Notes under the pieces: generated by a model | Database searches by the model: none | Told to the model about the DNA's origin: nothing | What the model saw: the letters and a program-made list of their open reading frames with translations, nothing else | Made by a program: the position numbers and the translations under genes | Shown here: one piece after another, positions 45,420-55,223 of the stretch | How positions within the stretch are numbered: the first letter of the stretch is position 1 | How the letters are laid out: each line of letters opens with the position of its first letter | NCBI GenBank assembly: GCA_003194525.1 | Contig: NBIV01000012.1 | Coordinates: 248,001 to 312,000 of the forward strand | From: Gracilariopsis chorda | Taxonomy: Eukaryota; Rhodophyta; Florideophyceae; Gracilariales; Gracilariaceae | DNA length: 64,000 nucleotides | Direction of reading: 5' to 3'

Positions 45420-46526
45420 GGACATGATGGCGACAGAGGCAGTGATGAAGTCGATCAATGAGCAGTACGCAATCGACGAAGTGGCCTTTGGGGCTCGGCT
45501 TTTGGGGGAGCTTTTGGCTGCGAAGCAGAAGTTCCTTCGGACGCAGATGGAGGATGATTGGGGGGACTGGAGAGCACGCCTCTATAACCCACCCGTGGAC
45601 ATTCTGCCGCTCGTCATTCGGAAGCTGGAGCAAGAGAAGGGCCGTGGCATCCTTTTGGCTCCGAACTAGCCGGCGCAGCCCTAATTCTAGCGTTTTCGCG
45701 CGTTGGCTTCGGCGATGGTCCTTCTCGTTCCGAACAGCACAGAGACCAGTTCGTGGGAAAGAAAACGCCGCACCACCGACGGCTGGGGGATTTTGGTCTG
45801 GAATATCGATTGCAGGAAGAGTGGGCTGAAGGAATAAAGGCGGTTGTGCTGTCGAAGACGTGTGCGTTCTTGGAAGGTACTACAGGGACAGGGGCGGGTG
45901 AGCGAGCCACTGAGGTGCTAGCCGAGTACCGTTGGACGGACGGGACGTGGAAGATTCGGGTTATTCAGTTGCGCAAGTGGTTCCTTTTCTGTGGCGAGGA
46001 AGGGCGCCCTACTCTGCCTGCAGGGGAAGGAGATTTCATGGCCTACGTGGGGTACCTATCTCTAGAACTAAGAGTTTCGCCTACATCAGCACGGAAGTAA
46101 TTCACCACTGTCTCGACGTATCACGAGGATGCAGGGTATGACTCACTCACCAAGACCCGACTGGTGGTATGGCTCCTGAAGGCCTATTAGAAGATGGTGG
46201 ACAGGTTTGCATCAGAGAAGCTGGCAAGAGCTGGTCTGGATGCAGGTGTAATGCGAAGCATCGTGGCTTTGGGCCTTGATTCTGGCGACAAAGAGGTGGT
46301 ATGTTCGTGTGCAATGCTTTTATTTGCTTTCGTATTCCAGTGCCGCTCGGTAACGGTGATACATGTCGCTTTCACCGATCTTGAAGTGTCTGACACGTTT
46401 GGAATCTGGCCGAAGCTGTTGTACTGGAAGGCGAAATGGTCATCGCGCACATTGATGCTTACCTACCCATTGTTTTCCAAGTGGGTGGTTGGGACTGGAC
46501 CGCATCTGTTGCGAGCAAGGTGGTAG
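45420..46526 (+). pseudogene. Element G tyrosine recombinase region
   Basis: After a linker typical of DIRS elements (Y-N-P-P-V-D-I-L-P-L-V-I-R-K-L), an N-terminal SAM-like recombinase domain is recognisable: L-R-K-W-F-L-F-C-G-E, G-D-F-M-A-Y-V-G-Y-L-S and S-A-R-K-Y. Catalytic-domain sequence follows to about 46526 (L-L-F-A-F-V-F-Q-C-R-S-V-T-V-I, D-L-E-V-S). The enzyme joins circular cDNA to the genome without target duplication. Confidence 0.65.
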
Positions 46527-46866
46527 TCAATGGGACCAAGGAACGCAGGATTATTTAACCTGAGCACACAGGAAAATCTAGTGAAAACCAATATGGGGTC
46601 AGCACTCACGGGGTTCCTTCATCATCTCGGCATAATTACTCCGGATGGATACTAATACAATTCTCACAGCGCGAGAATCGGATCGTTTAATGAGCTGAGT
46701 TTGATGCAGTTCTTCCGTATCTTCATCATGCACCGTCTATATTGGGCCTCTGAGGGCATGATTTAGGTGTACTACGACAGCAGGATATCTCGTACGCAGG
46801 ATTTGGAGTGGTTCGTTGCGCATCTTCGCTGAATATGCACGTCTCCGTGTTTTGTTTGGGACTTTG

Positions 46867-47057
46867 CTGTGTGTTTACCCGTGTATACGTTTAAAGACGG
46901 TCCAGGAAGTATTGAGTGGCTATACAGTGTGCTTAAATGACACTGTGAGCTGGGCCAAGCATCTTGATTGCAGCAGTGCGCTGCTGACTACACTTGAGTG
47001 CGAGCGGGCAGTGCGTTGCTGTGATTTTGCCTCCTGGCATGCCTATTTCTCTTCGTA
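46867..47057 (+). repeat. Right terminal direct repeat of element G
   Basis: Direct copy of 40251-40441 (shared GGTCCAGGAAGTA, GCAGTGCGCTGCTGAC and CTGCCTCCTGGCAT). Confidence 0.75.
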
Positions 47058-47437
47058 CCCTCTTTTTTCTCTCTGTACTTTGCTGGCATTTCATGATGTC
47101 TATTCTCTTTGAAGCTGGGCGATATGTGAGTGACGTTTATGATATGCATGCACTAAGCGGATATATCTGTTTTTTGGTAAACCAATGATTTGTCTTCATC
47201 TTAGGAAGACGAGTTCATATTAGCTGTTGTGAACCTGCGTCTGTACCTATAGAAACGCATGTGGTTCCCTCGGTTGAATGCTTGGGTTCATTGTACCCTG
47301 ACTGTTCACTCTATCGCATACTCATTTTATCATGACTTTACTCTGTAGGCGGCGTCGGTTAAGGTGTGCGCTGGCTACGTGTGACAATGGGGCGGTCGGC
47401 AGGTTGACAGCCTTTACATACCTTGGCGTTAAAGCAC

Positions 47438-47602
47438 CTCTAATGGTTGAGTAAATGAGTAAATATTTGATTTTTGGAGATAGATTTACTCACGATCAAC
47501 TCTACTGGAGAGGGTATCTCCAAAAATTTTGGCATTTTGAGTTAGTTTACCTCCAAACAGCGGACAGGATGGCGACAGATTTACTCATTGACTCATATAG
47601 AG
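47438..47602. repeat. MITE-like inverted-repeat element
   Basis: Ends are imperfect inverted copies: CTCTAATGGTTGAGTAAATG... (47438-47464) and ...CATTGACTCATATAGAG (47579-47602), both containing GAGTAAAT/ATTTACTC. A second inverted pair lies inside (TTTTTGGAGATA at 47471-47482, TATCTCCAAAAA at 47515-47526). No coding sequence. The size of about 165 bp and the structure suggest a MITE or a hairpin relic. No target duplication is certain. Confidence 0.5.
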
Positions 47603-47785
47603 ATTTGAGTAGCGTTACGCCACTCGGCAAATGAACCAAACGTTCGCGCAAAATGTAACGGAACACATACGCAGTCCTGCTCCCCACATGTTCCTCCCTC
47701 CCTCCTCCCTTCTTCCTCCATCCATCACTTCCTTCTGTCTCTTCCCTCACTATTTTTCCCCATAGCCTTCATTCCCTTCCTCGTA

Positions 47786-48214
47786 ATGTCCCGGTAGACC
47801 AAAGACAGCAACTGCAAGCCAGCCGAAGATCTGGTCCTGTCGAGATGCTGGGCTTTTGTCTCACAGGGAGCGACAGAACAGGACTCTGAGACGTTCTGGA
47901 GTAGAGTCGCGGCTGACTACAACAGGCAGCCCAGCACGACGCATCGTTCTTCAGCCAGTGCTAATTGCCACTAGACGACAATCTAGAGGGTTACGCAGAA
48001 GTTTCTCGCCACCGACAAGCTCTACTGCGTGACCGTTCCGTCTGGAGGAACTGAAAAAAACACCAAGGCTGATGTAATGGAACTGTATCGACAGAGGAAC
48101 AGAACTGTGAAGAAGGATGGCACCAAAGAGCTTGCGGCTGCGGTCAAGTTTATTGAGGCATTATCCCTATACCCCTTGTATTGGACCTCGTACTCGATGC
48201 CCGTTACATTTTAG
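47786..48214 (+). pseudogene. Decayed Myb/SANT-like (NAM-associated type) ORF
   Basis: One frame from an ATG at 47786 reads L-V-L-S-R-C-W-A-F-V-S, Q-D-S-E-T-F-W-S-R-V-A-A-D-Y-N, then S-G-G-T-E-K-N-T-K-A-D-V-M-E-L-Y-R and L-A-A-A-V-K-F-I-E-A-L-S-L-Y-P. The pattern (C-W-x...F-W-x-R-x-A...Y-N...L-Y-R...W/F-x-x-L...P) resembles the Myb/SANT-like domain seen in NAM-associated proteins and in PIF/Harbinger transposon partners. In-frame TAG stops lie at 47795, 47972 and 47984. Function as a DNA-binding protein is inferred from the fold family only. It could be a host pseudogene or a transposon remnant. Confidence 0.45.
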
Positions 48215-48481
48215 AGATCCAATCACGGCACACCACGTTTCTTGAACATTTTATTTACTGTCTAACCAGTAATGGTGCGTATGAAATAGTTATCTCCAAA
48301 TGGGATATGTACAGTGCGCGAAACTTCTTTAAGCACACCCACCAGACTGCCCATAAAGGCGTTTCAAAGGTGCAAGCATGACACTAGTTATGCTTGCATA
48401 AGGGCAAAAAGGGTGCTCAACACGACAGTGGTATGTGTTTGACGCAGTTCCGTTTCATACGGAGTACAAATTAAAATCATA

Positions 48482-48525
48482 CAGCGAAATTGGTTTAAGC
48501 ACGCGAAATAAGTTATGACACATGT
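48482..48525. repeat. Left terminal inverted repeat of transposon H
   Basis: Pairs with 49643-49686. The inner ends share ACATGTGTCAT / ATGACACATGT. Confidence 0.8.
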
Positions 48526-48610
48526 AATAAAAGTGCACGCCTTTATTGTTCTAGTACTTTATAGCACCACCACGTTTGTCCATTACAGTTAACAAGCGTC
48601 TAGAAATAGA

Positions 48611-49582
48611 TCAATACAGTTTCTGGATGTAGTCTGCAGTGAGACTGCGCCATACATTTAGAATAGAGTCCTTAAGATCCTCGACATTGTTGAACTGCTT
48701 ACCATTTGCGTAAACCTTCCTGGCCGTTAACCCCCAGACATTCTCAATTGTATTAAGGTCTGGAGACTTAGCAGGCCAGGATAGAAGCCGAACCTGATGT
48801 TGAAGTAGCCAGTTCTTTGTGAAAGCAGAACGATGAATGGATGCACCGTCCTTTTGAAACACCCAAGTTGACATAGGTCCAAATATTTCTGCAGTCCAAG
48901 ATAGTAGTCCAAGCTCTAGGGTATCGCAATACTTCTTAGAATCATGAGTGCCCGATAAAAATAATAAGTCACTGACACCATACAATGATATCGCACCCCA
49001 AACCATGACCGAGTTACCACCTCCAACACGGGAGGATAGACGTCGCGGTTCTGTTTTCAAATCATGCCAGTAATATGAAAGACCATCTGGACCGTCAAGG
49101 TTAAACTTCTTTTCATCTGAGAACACAACTTTATTCCAAAAAAAAAACCCTTTAGATATGTTGCGTCGTGCCCATTGTAGCCGTGCTAAATTATGATTTT
49201 CGGTCATTTTTGGACCCTGCATCATTTTGGAATATTTAAGGGTTTCGTCTTTTTTGAGTAGCTGCTGCACTCGACGAGCAGGTACACTCAGATTGATGTC
49301 CCTTTTCAAATCCGATGCACTCGAATTGCCCTTGCGTGCCTCTCGTAGCAAAGCGTGATGTTGCTGTGGAGATAGTTTTTGAATCTTTTTAGCAATGGTG
49401 GGCTGATGTGGCTTCTTTTTTGAACTTAAGAAGCTTCGTACAGCCCCGACGGAGCGTTGTACGTGCTCTGAAATTTGGCGTAAAGAGAGTCCTTCATGGC
49501 GGAGTGCGGATATTTGTCCTTTCTCAAATTTAGACAAGTACTTTCCTTTCGCCATATTTAGCAACTCAGTGTTTGCTGTCAC
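48611..49582 (-). CDS. Tc1/mariner (Tc3-like) transposase
   Basis: 323 codons, open throughout. A second Met at codon 10 (49555, M-A-K-G-K-Y-L-S-K-F) is the likelier start because the conserved helix-turn-helix begins there. Two N-terminal DNA-binding domains: residues about 12-55 (F-E-K-G-Q-I-S-A-L-R, L-S-L-R-Q-I-S) and about 65-115 (A-S-D-L-K-R-D-I, R-R-V-Q-Q-L-L-K). The DDE core has D156 in V-V-F-S-D-E-K-K-F, D245 in F-Q-K-D-G-A-S-I-H and E280 in S-P-D-L-N-T-I-E-N-V-W, giving 34 residues between the last two (DD34E), as in Tc1/Tc3. G-G-G-N-S-V-M-V-W-G-A-I is also typical. It cuts and pastes the element at TA sites. All catalytic residues are present, so it may be recently active. Confidence 0.93.
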   Translation of the reverse strand: MTANTELLNMAKGKYLSKFEKGQISALRHEGLSLRQISEHVQRSVGAVRSFLSSKKKPHQPTIAKKIQKLSPQQHHALLREARKGNSSASDLKRDINLSVPARRVQQLLKKDETLKYSKMMQGPKMTENHNLARLQWARRNISKGFFFWNKVVFSDEKKFNLDGPDGLSYYWHDLKTEPRRLSSRVGGGNSVMVWGAISLYGVSDLLFLSGTHDSKKYCDTLELGLLSWTAEIFGPMSTWVFQKDGASIHRSAFTKNWLLQHQVRLLSWPAKSPDLNTIENVWGLTARKVYANGKQFNNVEDLKDSILNVWRSLTADYIQKLY

Positions 49583-49642
49583 TAATACTAAGTAGTGTTA
49601 GGCAAGAAGTTTGAATTGGCAGAAAGTTCCGCCATTTTTTTG

Positions 49643-49686
49643 ACATGTGTCATATAGTATTTCGTGGGTTTAAAGAAGTTTCGCAA
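49643..49686. repeat. Right terminal inverted repeat of transposon H
   Basis: Reverse-complement match to 48482-48525 over about 44 bp with scattered differences. Confidence 0.8.
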
Positions 49687-49878
49687 GGTGTTTTATTGAT
49701 AGCACAGCTGTAGATCTTATCTATGACAAAAGGAGTCTACGGATGTCATTAACTAACCAAAGTGCAGCTTGCACCACATCGGTATACCGCAAAAGCATGC
49801 CGATCCCTGCAATAGAAGCTTGTGTCTGGGTGTGCTTAACGGCGGTTCGTGCACTGGTATCATATTTAGCCTCTAGAT

Positions 49879-50028
49879 TGAGAATTAGATTTTATTTCGG
49901 TTGCGTGGAGCGCAGGAGCTCGCTTGACAGTGAGCTCCCCACGGAGCTCACTGTACCGTAACGATAATTAAATAATAGCTCTCTGCCGGCGGTGCCCGCC
50001 ACTGTGAGGGGAGGGAACCATCTTGTCA
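49879..50028 (+). repeat. 5' LTR of element I
   Basis: TGAGAATTAG...CTTGTCA, 150 bp. It contains a perfect hairpin at 49927-49954: 12-bp arms ACAGTGAGCTCC/GGAGCTCACTGT around a CCAC loop. Confidence 0.92.
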
Positions 50029-51240
50029 TGGTAGCATCACGGTCACATCCCGAACGCGGCACCCTCTGACGAAGCACCTTCTTTCTCCTCCGCCAACTCT
50101 CCTCCCCCCCTCAACCGCCCTCTTTGAACAGCGCAAAGTGCCCTACGCCCTTCAACGTCAAACTTTGCACTGCGACACCTACGACCAGACGCTTCAGCGG
50201 CTGCAACAAGCAGCCCCGCGTATCCTCTGCAAAACACTCCTGCAACCGCGGCGCCGCTGCAACCCACTCACCTGCGGCTTCCGCGTCTTACTCTACACAG
50301 CTCCTGCGGCTCAGCTCTCCGTCTTGCAGCCGAAACCAGCACACCGCACACCTGCGCCGCCTCCGCAACCATTCCTGCCACAGTGCACCACTAGGCACAA
50401 GACGGCCCGCCGCGCTTTCTGCACGCGGCCACCCACCCGAGCGAACCATCTGCGCGTCGCCACCAGCCGCACGGCGTTGAACAACCCACACCCAGTACTG
50501 CGGCGCTGTCTCCGCAACTCATCCGAGCCGCATCTGCAACACTGTTTGCTGCAACACCTGCCGCACTACTACCGCTTCTGTTGCTGCTGCGCTGCCGTTC
50601 GCCAACAATCACCAACGCGATCTTAAACGCTCCCTTCGCTGGAGAGGCGTGCCTCCTTGGGCTATACAAAGACACTTCGCACATTAGGCGCCGTGGCCCG
50701 TCGGTATATTCAACTACTGTCTCAGGCTGCACCGTAAGGTGCCGGGGACATCTTTGGCTACCTGGTTAGGATTCAAGTTAGTACGAAGCACTCAGTTGTG
50801 CGAGTTGAAAGCTCTAGTGGCTGTGCCATTGGGGTGGACGAGGAGTACGCTGGGCACCAGGAACACTTCGCCCATATCTTGACCCATTTTGTGAAGTACG
50901 CTCCTGGGTAGCTGAAGGCCGCGCAATCTGTCGCAAGGGACTAGAGGGAACATACTGGTGAAAGCATATCCTGCTGTTAGTAACCTTCCCTGGACGTTCC
51001 GTAGGCACTGTCGCGCCTTGTTCTGGTTTGTGCAGAACAGGGTAGGCTGCAGGAAACACATCTCACCGGGAGAGTCTAACCCGGAGCCAGAGGACTCTCC
51101 TCTAGGGGACCGGTGAAAAACCCGTGTCAGTGGCCCCGGCTACTCACTGAGTAGTAGAAGGATCCCTCGCCCAGTAGGGGACTGGCGAAGATCAACTAAG
51201 AAGACTTCAACCTCCGCTCTCGCGTCGAGTAAGCTCCGCA
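50029..51240 (+). other. Leader region of element I
   Basis: 1.2 kb between the 5' LTR and gag. The first half (50050-50630) is strongly C-rich on the + strand, with long incidental open frames that look low-complexity and unrelated to any family. It is probably an untranslated leader, where packaging and dimerisation signals usually lie. No gene is supported. Confidence 0.55.
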
Positions 51241-53568
51241 ATGGAAGTGGACAGGGACCCTGAGTCAAAACGCAGTCCTTGTCTCAAGGGTAACGCCGAC
51301 TATTATACATGGCGTATCTACGTTCGCGACCTCATGCATTCGCAGGGCACACTCTTTGTCCTGACCGTCCCGTGGCCTGATGATGGAACTGCCCAGGGTC
51401 GCAGAAGATGGGACGACGCGGACAGGAAGGCACGATCTGCCATCGTGCAAAACCTTGGCACTCAACCCATCGTTGCCGTTTCCGAGTTGCTGGAACAGGA
51501 AACATGTTCCGCACTCGAGGTACGGAGAAAACTGGAGTCCACATTCAAGAAGGACAACATCCAGTCGAAACTTAACCTCCGGCAAAAGTTGAACTGCCTT
51601 TCGTTAAACGACAACGATGATGTCCAGAAGCACTTGCTGGAACTGGAAACGATATTCATCGAATTGGCTCGCCTCGGGGACCCGACGTCAGATAGGGAAC
51701 GCACAGTCACCCTATTGCGTACGTTGCCTGCCTCTTTAATGGCAATTACGCTGCTGGCCGATGCGAACAACATGGAATGCGATCAAGTCGTATCACTTGT
51801 TCGATCGGAGATGGACCGTCGAAAACATCGGAAATCGAATGCGACGACAAAAGGCTCCGAGACCCAAGTAAGCACGAAGCACCCGTACCCCTCAGCAAAG
51901 AAGTATTCAACGAACAAGAAGACCCGCGGAAAGGGGAACAAGAAGAAGGGTGTTAAGTGCTGGAAATGTGGCCGCATTGGACACATTCGTTCTGAATACC
52001 GACAGAACAACGGTTCCAAGTCCAATAAAAACAACAACGGGAACAATAGTGGCATTTCTCGGAGAGGTAACAATCAGTCTTCTGATAGAGACTATCGCCC
52101 CTGGGAGACGGAACGCAACTCCGGTCACAACAACAATCGCCAACAAAACAACAACAACAATAACAACAGCCACAAAGCTCGTGGTTTCGTTGCACGCGCT
52201 CAGTCCAGTTGTCTCAGCGCAAAGGAAACTAGGACATTTCTAGATTCTGGTGCTACTCATGTTTTCATAAACGACAAGGACCTCATTACGGATTTTGTCG
52301 AAACCAACGACGAAGTTGTGCGAACATGTGACCAACACACTGACATTAAAGGCAAAGGAACAATAGTAATACCAATTGGCGACGGCGTTACACTGCAGGC
52401 CAAGTACACTCCATCCTTCGACTCTAACTTAGTTTCACTCAAAGTCCTTTCGGACTACATTGATGTGATGTACTCCTCCACAAACGGCTTCGAAATTAAA
52501 GATCGCTCCTCTGGTCGAACGGTATACCAAGTCCCACCAAGGGACGGATTGTATATACTACCAAACGCCGCTCGACCGGAACGCGCACATGCAGCCATGC
52601 GCCAACCCGGGGACACAGCAAAAGATTGGCACGACAAGCTAGGCCACCCAGGGTCGGGCCGACTGCTGCAAAGCATAGAAAGGTCAGAGGGCATCCCAAA
52701 GCTGTCCCCAGATGAACTCCGAAACATTCACTGCTCTCCATGCAGCGAAGGAGGTGCCAAACGCGCGCCACTTACGCAATCAACCGAAGTAGCACGCCGT
52801 CCTCTGGAGCTAACCCATACGGACTTAACCGGACCAATAAGTACCCCGTCGTTACAGGGTTCGACATATCTACACGTCCTGCTCGACGATAATAGCACGG
52901 CATGCGCACTTTACTTCCTAAGTTCAAAGTCGCAATTCTTTGAATCGGTCCGATGGTACAAGGCTCGCGTGGAAAATGAACAAGCCCCACTGCGGCTCTT
53001 TCGCGTTCGCCTTGACGGGGCGGGTGAGAACCGATCGGACGACTTCGTAACGTTTGCGAAGGAAAACGGATTGATCCTAGAGTATGCACCTTACGCGCAT
53101 CAACCGAATGGAGCCGCGGAAAAGATCATACAAGATCTGTGGAGGATGACGCGAATATTCCTACATGTCGCAAAACTACCACCCGAGCTATGGGAAGAGG
53201 CGATATCCCACGCGAACTATCTGCGCTATCGCCTACCCGACTCCAGAGTTGGGATGGAAGTGCCCTACACCATATGGTTCGGTAGGAAGCCGGACTTCTC
53301 GAACTTACTCAAGTTCGGACAACACGGGCATGCTTTCATATATCGCCCGGAGACTGCGAAAAACAAGAAGTTGCTCCCGCGTGCAGTACCGGGACACTTC
53401 GTCGGCATGCAGAGTCACCGCACCCTTTATAGGATCTATGTCCCCACCGAGCGCAAGGTCATCATTACACGCGCACGGGACTTCAAGGTCACTAGGGAAC
53501 AGCTTCCTTCGATCCATGACCTCATCGACTTCTCGTCGTGGAGAAGGTCCGAAGCAGAAATGGCCTGA
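51241..53568 (+). CDS. Element I gag, protease and integrase polyprotein part
   Basis: 775 residues are open. Gag (residues about 1-230) has the UBN2-type helical pattern (L-R-Q-K-L-N-C-L-S-L, L-L-R-T-L-P). A zinc knuckle C-W-K-C-G-R-I-G-H-I-R lies near residue 240, then a long Asn-rich tract. Protease follows with F-L-D-S-G-A-T-H-V-F (about 336). The pre-integrase finger is W-H-D-K-L-G-H-P-G...I-H-C-S-P-C. The integrase core shows T-H-T-D-L-T-G-P, R-L-D-G-A-G-E-N and H-Q-P-N-G-A-A-E-K, then W-F-G-R-K-P-D-F. Gene order places it in Ty1/copia. Confidence 0.93.
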   Translation: MEVDRDPESKRSPCLKGNADYYTWRIYVRDLMHSQGTLFVLTVPWPDDGTAQGRRRWDDADRKARSAIVQNLGTQPIVAVSELLEQETCSALEVRRKLESTFKKDNIQSKLNLRQKLNCLSLNDNDDVQKHLLELETIFIELARLGDPTSDRERTVTLLRTLPASLMAITLLADANNMECDQVVSLVRSEMDRRKHRKSNATTKGSETQVSTKHPYPSAKKYSTNKKTRGKGNKKKGVKCWKCGRIGHIRSEYRQNNGSKSNKNNNGNNSGISRRGNNQSSDRDYRPWETERNSGHNNNRQQNNNNNNNSHKARGFVARAQSSCLSAKETRTFLDSGATHVFINDKDLITDFVETNDEVVRTCDQHTDIKGKGTIVIPIGDGVTLQAKYTPSFDSNLVSLKVLSDYIDVMYSSTNGFEIKDRSSGRTVYQVPPRDGLYILPNAARPERAHAAMRQPGDTAKDWHDKLGHPGSGRLLQSIERSEGIPKLSPDELRNIHCSPCSEGGAKRAPLTQSTEVARRPLELTHTDLTGPISTPSLQGSTYLHVLLDDNSTACALYFLSSKSQFFESVRWYKARVENEQAPLRLFRVRLDGAGENRSDDFVTFAKENGLILEYAPYAHQPNGAAEKIIQDLWRMTRIFLHVAKLPPELWEEAISHANYLRYRLPDSRVGMEVPYTIWFGRKPDFSNLLKFGQHGHAFIYRPETAKNKKLLPRAVPGHFVGMQSHRTLYRIYVPTERKVIITRARDFKVTREQLPSIHDLIDFSSWRRSEAEMA

Positions 53569-53613
53569 CAAGAAACTGTCGAGGAACACCTCGATGCAGC
53601 ACTGGCTCTATGC

Positions 53614-54460
53614 ATGGTTTCTCACACGCGCTCCAAGTACCTCAGGGATGATGGCAGCATCCATAGAAACTTTGATGAAGCGCGGAGAATACCAGTGTGG
53701 GCGGAGGCAATCGACCGGGAATATAACGCACTTGTCGATAGGAAGACTTGGGTACTGGTGAATAAAGAACCAGGAATGCGACCAATCCTCTTTCTCTGGA
53801 CATTCATCGCCAAGATTCTTGGCCCAGACCCTCACCATATCTTACCCAAAGCACAATGTATTGCACGGGGCGACCTCCAATGCCCATACATCGACTTTGA
53901 CCCGGACGGACTATACGCTCCAGTTGCAAGGCAGGAAACCATTCGCCTCCTACTTGCGAAGATTGCGGCACAAGGACTCCTACTGGAAACCCTGGATATT
54001 AGCAATGCGTACCTGTACGGGGACCTGGACGAACCTCTAATCATGGAACAGCCACAGAACTCTACGAGATCGGAATATGTTCCTGGAAAGGTTTGCTTGC
54101 TTCAAAAGTCAATCTATGGGGCAAAGCAGGCAGGACATATATGGGGATCGCTGTTCCACAAGGAACTGACCCTTCTCCGATTCCGGCAGTCCACAACAGA
54201 CAGCCGCTTGTACATATACAAGTCTGGCAGTGGTTTCGTTATCCTGGTAGTCGTTGTGGACAACGTCCTGATGTCGTCGGACTCCAGGAGCCTCCTGGAA
54301 GACTTCAAGGAGGAAATGAAAAAGCGTTTCCAAGTGAAGCTTTTGGGTGAAGCAAAGTCCTTCATAGGACTAGAAATCAACCGGAGCGAGCACGGAATAG
54401 CGGTCCGGCAGGGGAAGTACATAGAGAAGATACTCAAATAGTATGGCCTGTCTCACTGCA
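53614..54460 (+). pseudogene. Element I reverse transcriptase region
   Basis: W-A-E-A-I-D-R-E-Y-N-A-L, K-A-Q-C-I-A-R-G-D, Y-A-P-V-A-R-Q-E-T-I-R, L-D-I-S-N-A-Y-L-Y-G-D-L, L-Q-K-S-I-Y-G-A-K-Q-A and V-V-V-D-N-V-L-M-S. These are the Ty1/copia RT boxes in order. It lies directly downstream of integrase. Confidence 0.9.
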
Positions 54461-55223
54461 ACGCCGCAGATACTCCTCTCTCAGCGCATGTCGACCTCTC
54501 CGCTCGAGGCGAAAGCGATCGTCCCGTGGCTCCTGCGCTTCACCGGAAGTACCGACAGCTCGTTGGTCATTTGATGTACCTTTCCGTATCATGCAGGCCG
54601 GAAATCATGTTCGCGTCATCTATGTTGGCGCGACAAGTCCATGACCCGTGCATGAGGCACGTTGGACTTGGTAAACGGGTGCTACGATAACTGCACGGGA
54701 CCAAAGGCCTTGGTTTGTTCTATCCCTTGGAAATCCGTAATCCAATGGAAGCGTTTTGCGACGCGGATTGAGATGTCGTGACACTAGGAAATAGACGACT
54801 GGAATCCTATTAAAGGTAAAAGAAGCTCCGGTGCTTTGGAAGAAGAAGAAGCAATTCATGATTGCACTCTTGTCCGGTGAAGCAGAATATATCGCACTCT
54901 TATACTGCGGTAAGACTCTGAGATGGTTGTGTATATTATTTTGGGAACTTCTTCGTGAGGAAGTATTGGCCGACGAGCCGAACATGTACTCTGTATCTAT
55001 TTAAACTGATAGCTCAACCGCTATGTCTATCGTTGAAAAGCCTAAGTCTTTGGAAAGGAACAAACATATTGATATTAAGCTTCATCACATGAAAGAGCTG
55101 GTGAAGACGGGTGCTGTGAATTTTAAGTATATATCTACGAAAATGCAACCAGCAGATGTCTTGACAAAAAGCGTAGACTATGCAACTCTCTTGCGACTCA
55201 GGTTCGTTTGCGGTCTACACTAA
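54461..55223 (+). pseudogene. Element I RNase H region
   Basis: The C-terminal RNase H segment reads H-I-D-I-K-L-H-H-M-K-E-L-V, then Y-I-S-T-K-M-Q-P-A-D-V-L-T-K-S, the standard end of Ty1/copia Pol. Upstream coding-like sequence (Y-R-Q-L-V-G-H-L-M-Y-L) links it to RT. Confidence 0.8.

Larger units (their letters stand above)
40251..47057 (+). mobile_element. Element G: DIRS-type tyrosine-recombinase retroelement
   Basis: Direct repeats of about 190 bp (40251-40441 and 46867-47057) bound a + strand interior with a gag-like helical region, DIRS-type RT, RNase H and tyrosine recombinase. RT fused to a tyrosine recombinase instead of a DDE integrase is diagnostic of the DIRS order. G sits inside transposon F, and element D sits inside its RT region. 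No target duplication is expected for this order. It is broken in multiple places, and part of its RT is absent next to D. Confidence 0.75.
37839..47345 (+). mobile_element. Transposon F: pogo/CENP-B-type DNA transposon
   Basis: The left end CCACAGAGTGAAGTC (37839) and the right end GACTTTACTCTG (to 47345) are inverted copies, with weaker matching for about 13 more bases. TA lies on both sides (37837-37838 and 47346-47347), the target duplication of this group. It interrupts the 5' LTR of element E. Its own length without the inserted element G is about 2.7 kb, normal for Tigger/pogo elements carrying one transposase gene. Confidence 0.82.
24509..47386 (-). mobile_element. Element E: old Ty1/copia retrotransposon, split by nested insertions
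   Basis: The left LTR is 24509 to about 24625. The right LTR begins at 37767 and is split by DNA transposon F, resuming at 47346-47386. The interior, on the - strand, has Ty1/copia order: gag, protease, integrase, RT, RNase H. Element C (28250-36976) is inserted in gag. Without insertions the element would be about 4.7 kb. The coding parts are fragmentary with many breaks, and the nested load shows it is the oldest layer here. The primer site matches an internal part of initiator tRNA-Met. Confidence 0.82.
48482..49686 (-). mobile_element. Transposon H: Tc1/mariner element with open transposase
   Basis: Inverted repeats of about 44 bp are at 48482-48525 (CAGCGAAATTGGTTTAAGC...GACACATGT) and 49643-49686 (ACATGTGTCATATAG...GTTTCGCAA), roughly 75-80% matching. 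TA precedes the left end (48480-48481); the matching TA on the right is not evident. The single transposase gene between them is open. Confidence 0.85.

Noticed and set aside
50124-50732. Long frames on both strands in the leader of element I
   Set aside because: Produced by C-rich composition; no family resemblance and no conserved pattern.
52010-52180. Asn-rich repeat in element I as a separate feature
   Set aside because: It is an AAC/AAT-rich linker inside the gag part, not an independent repeat element.
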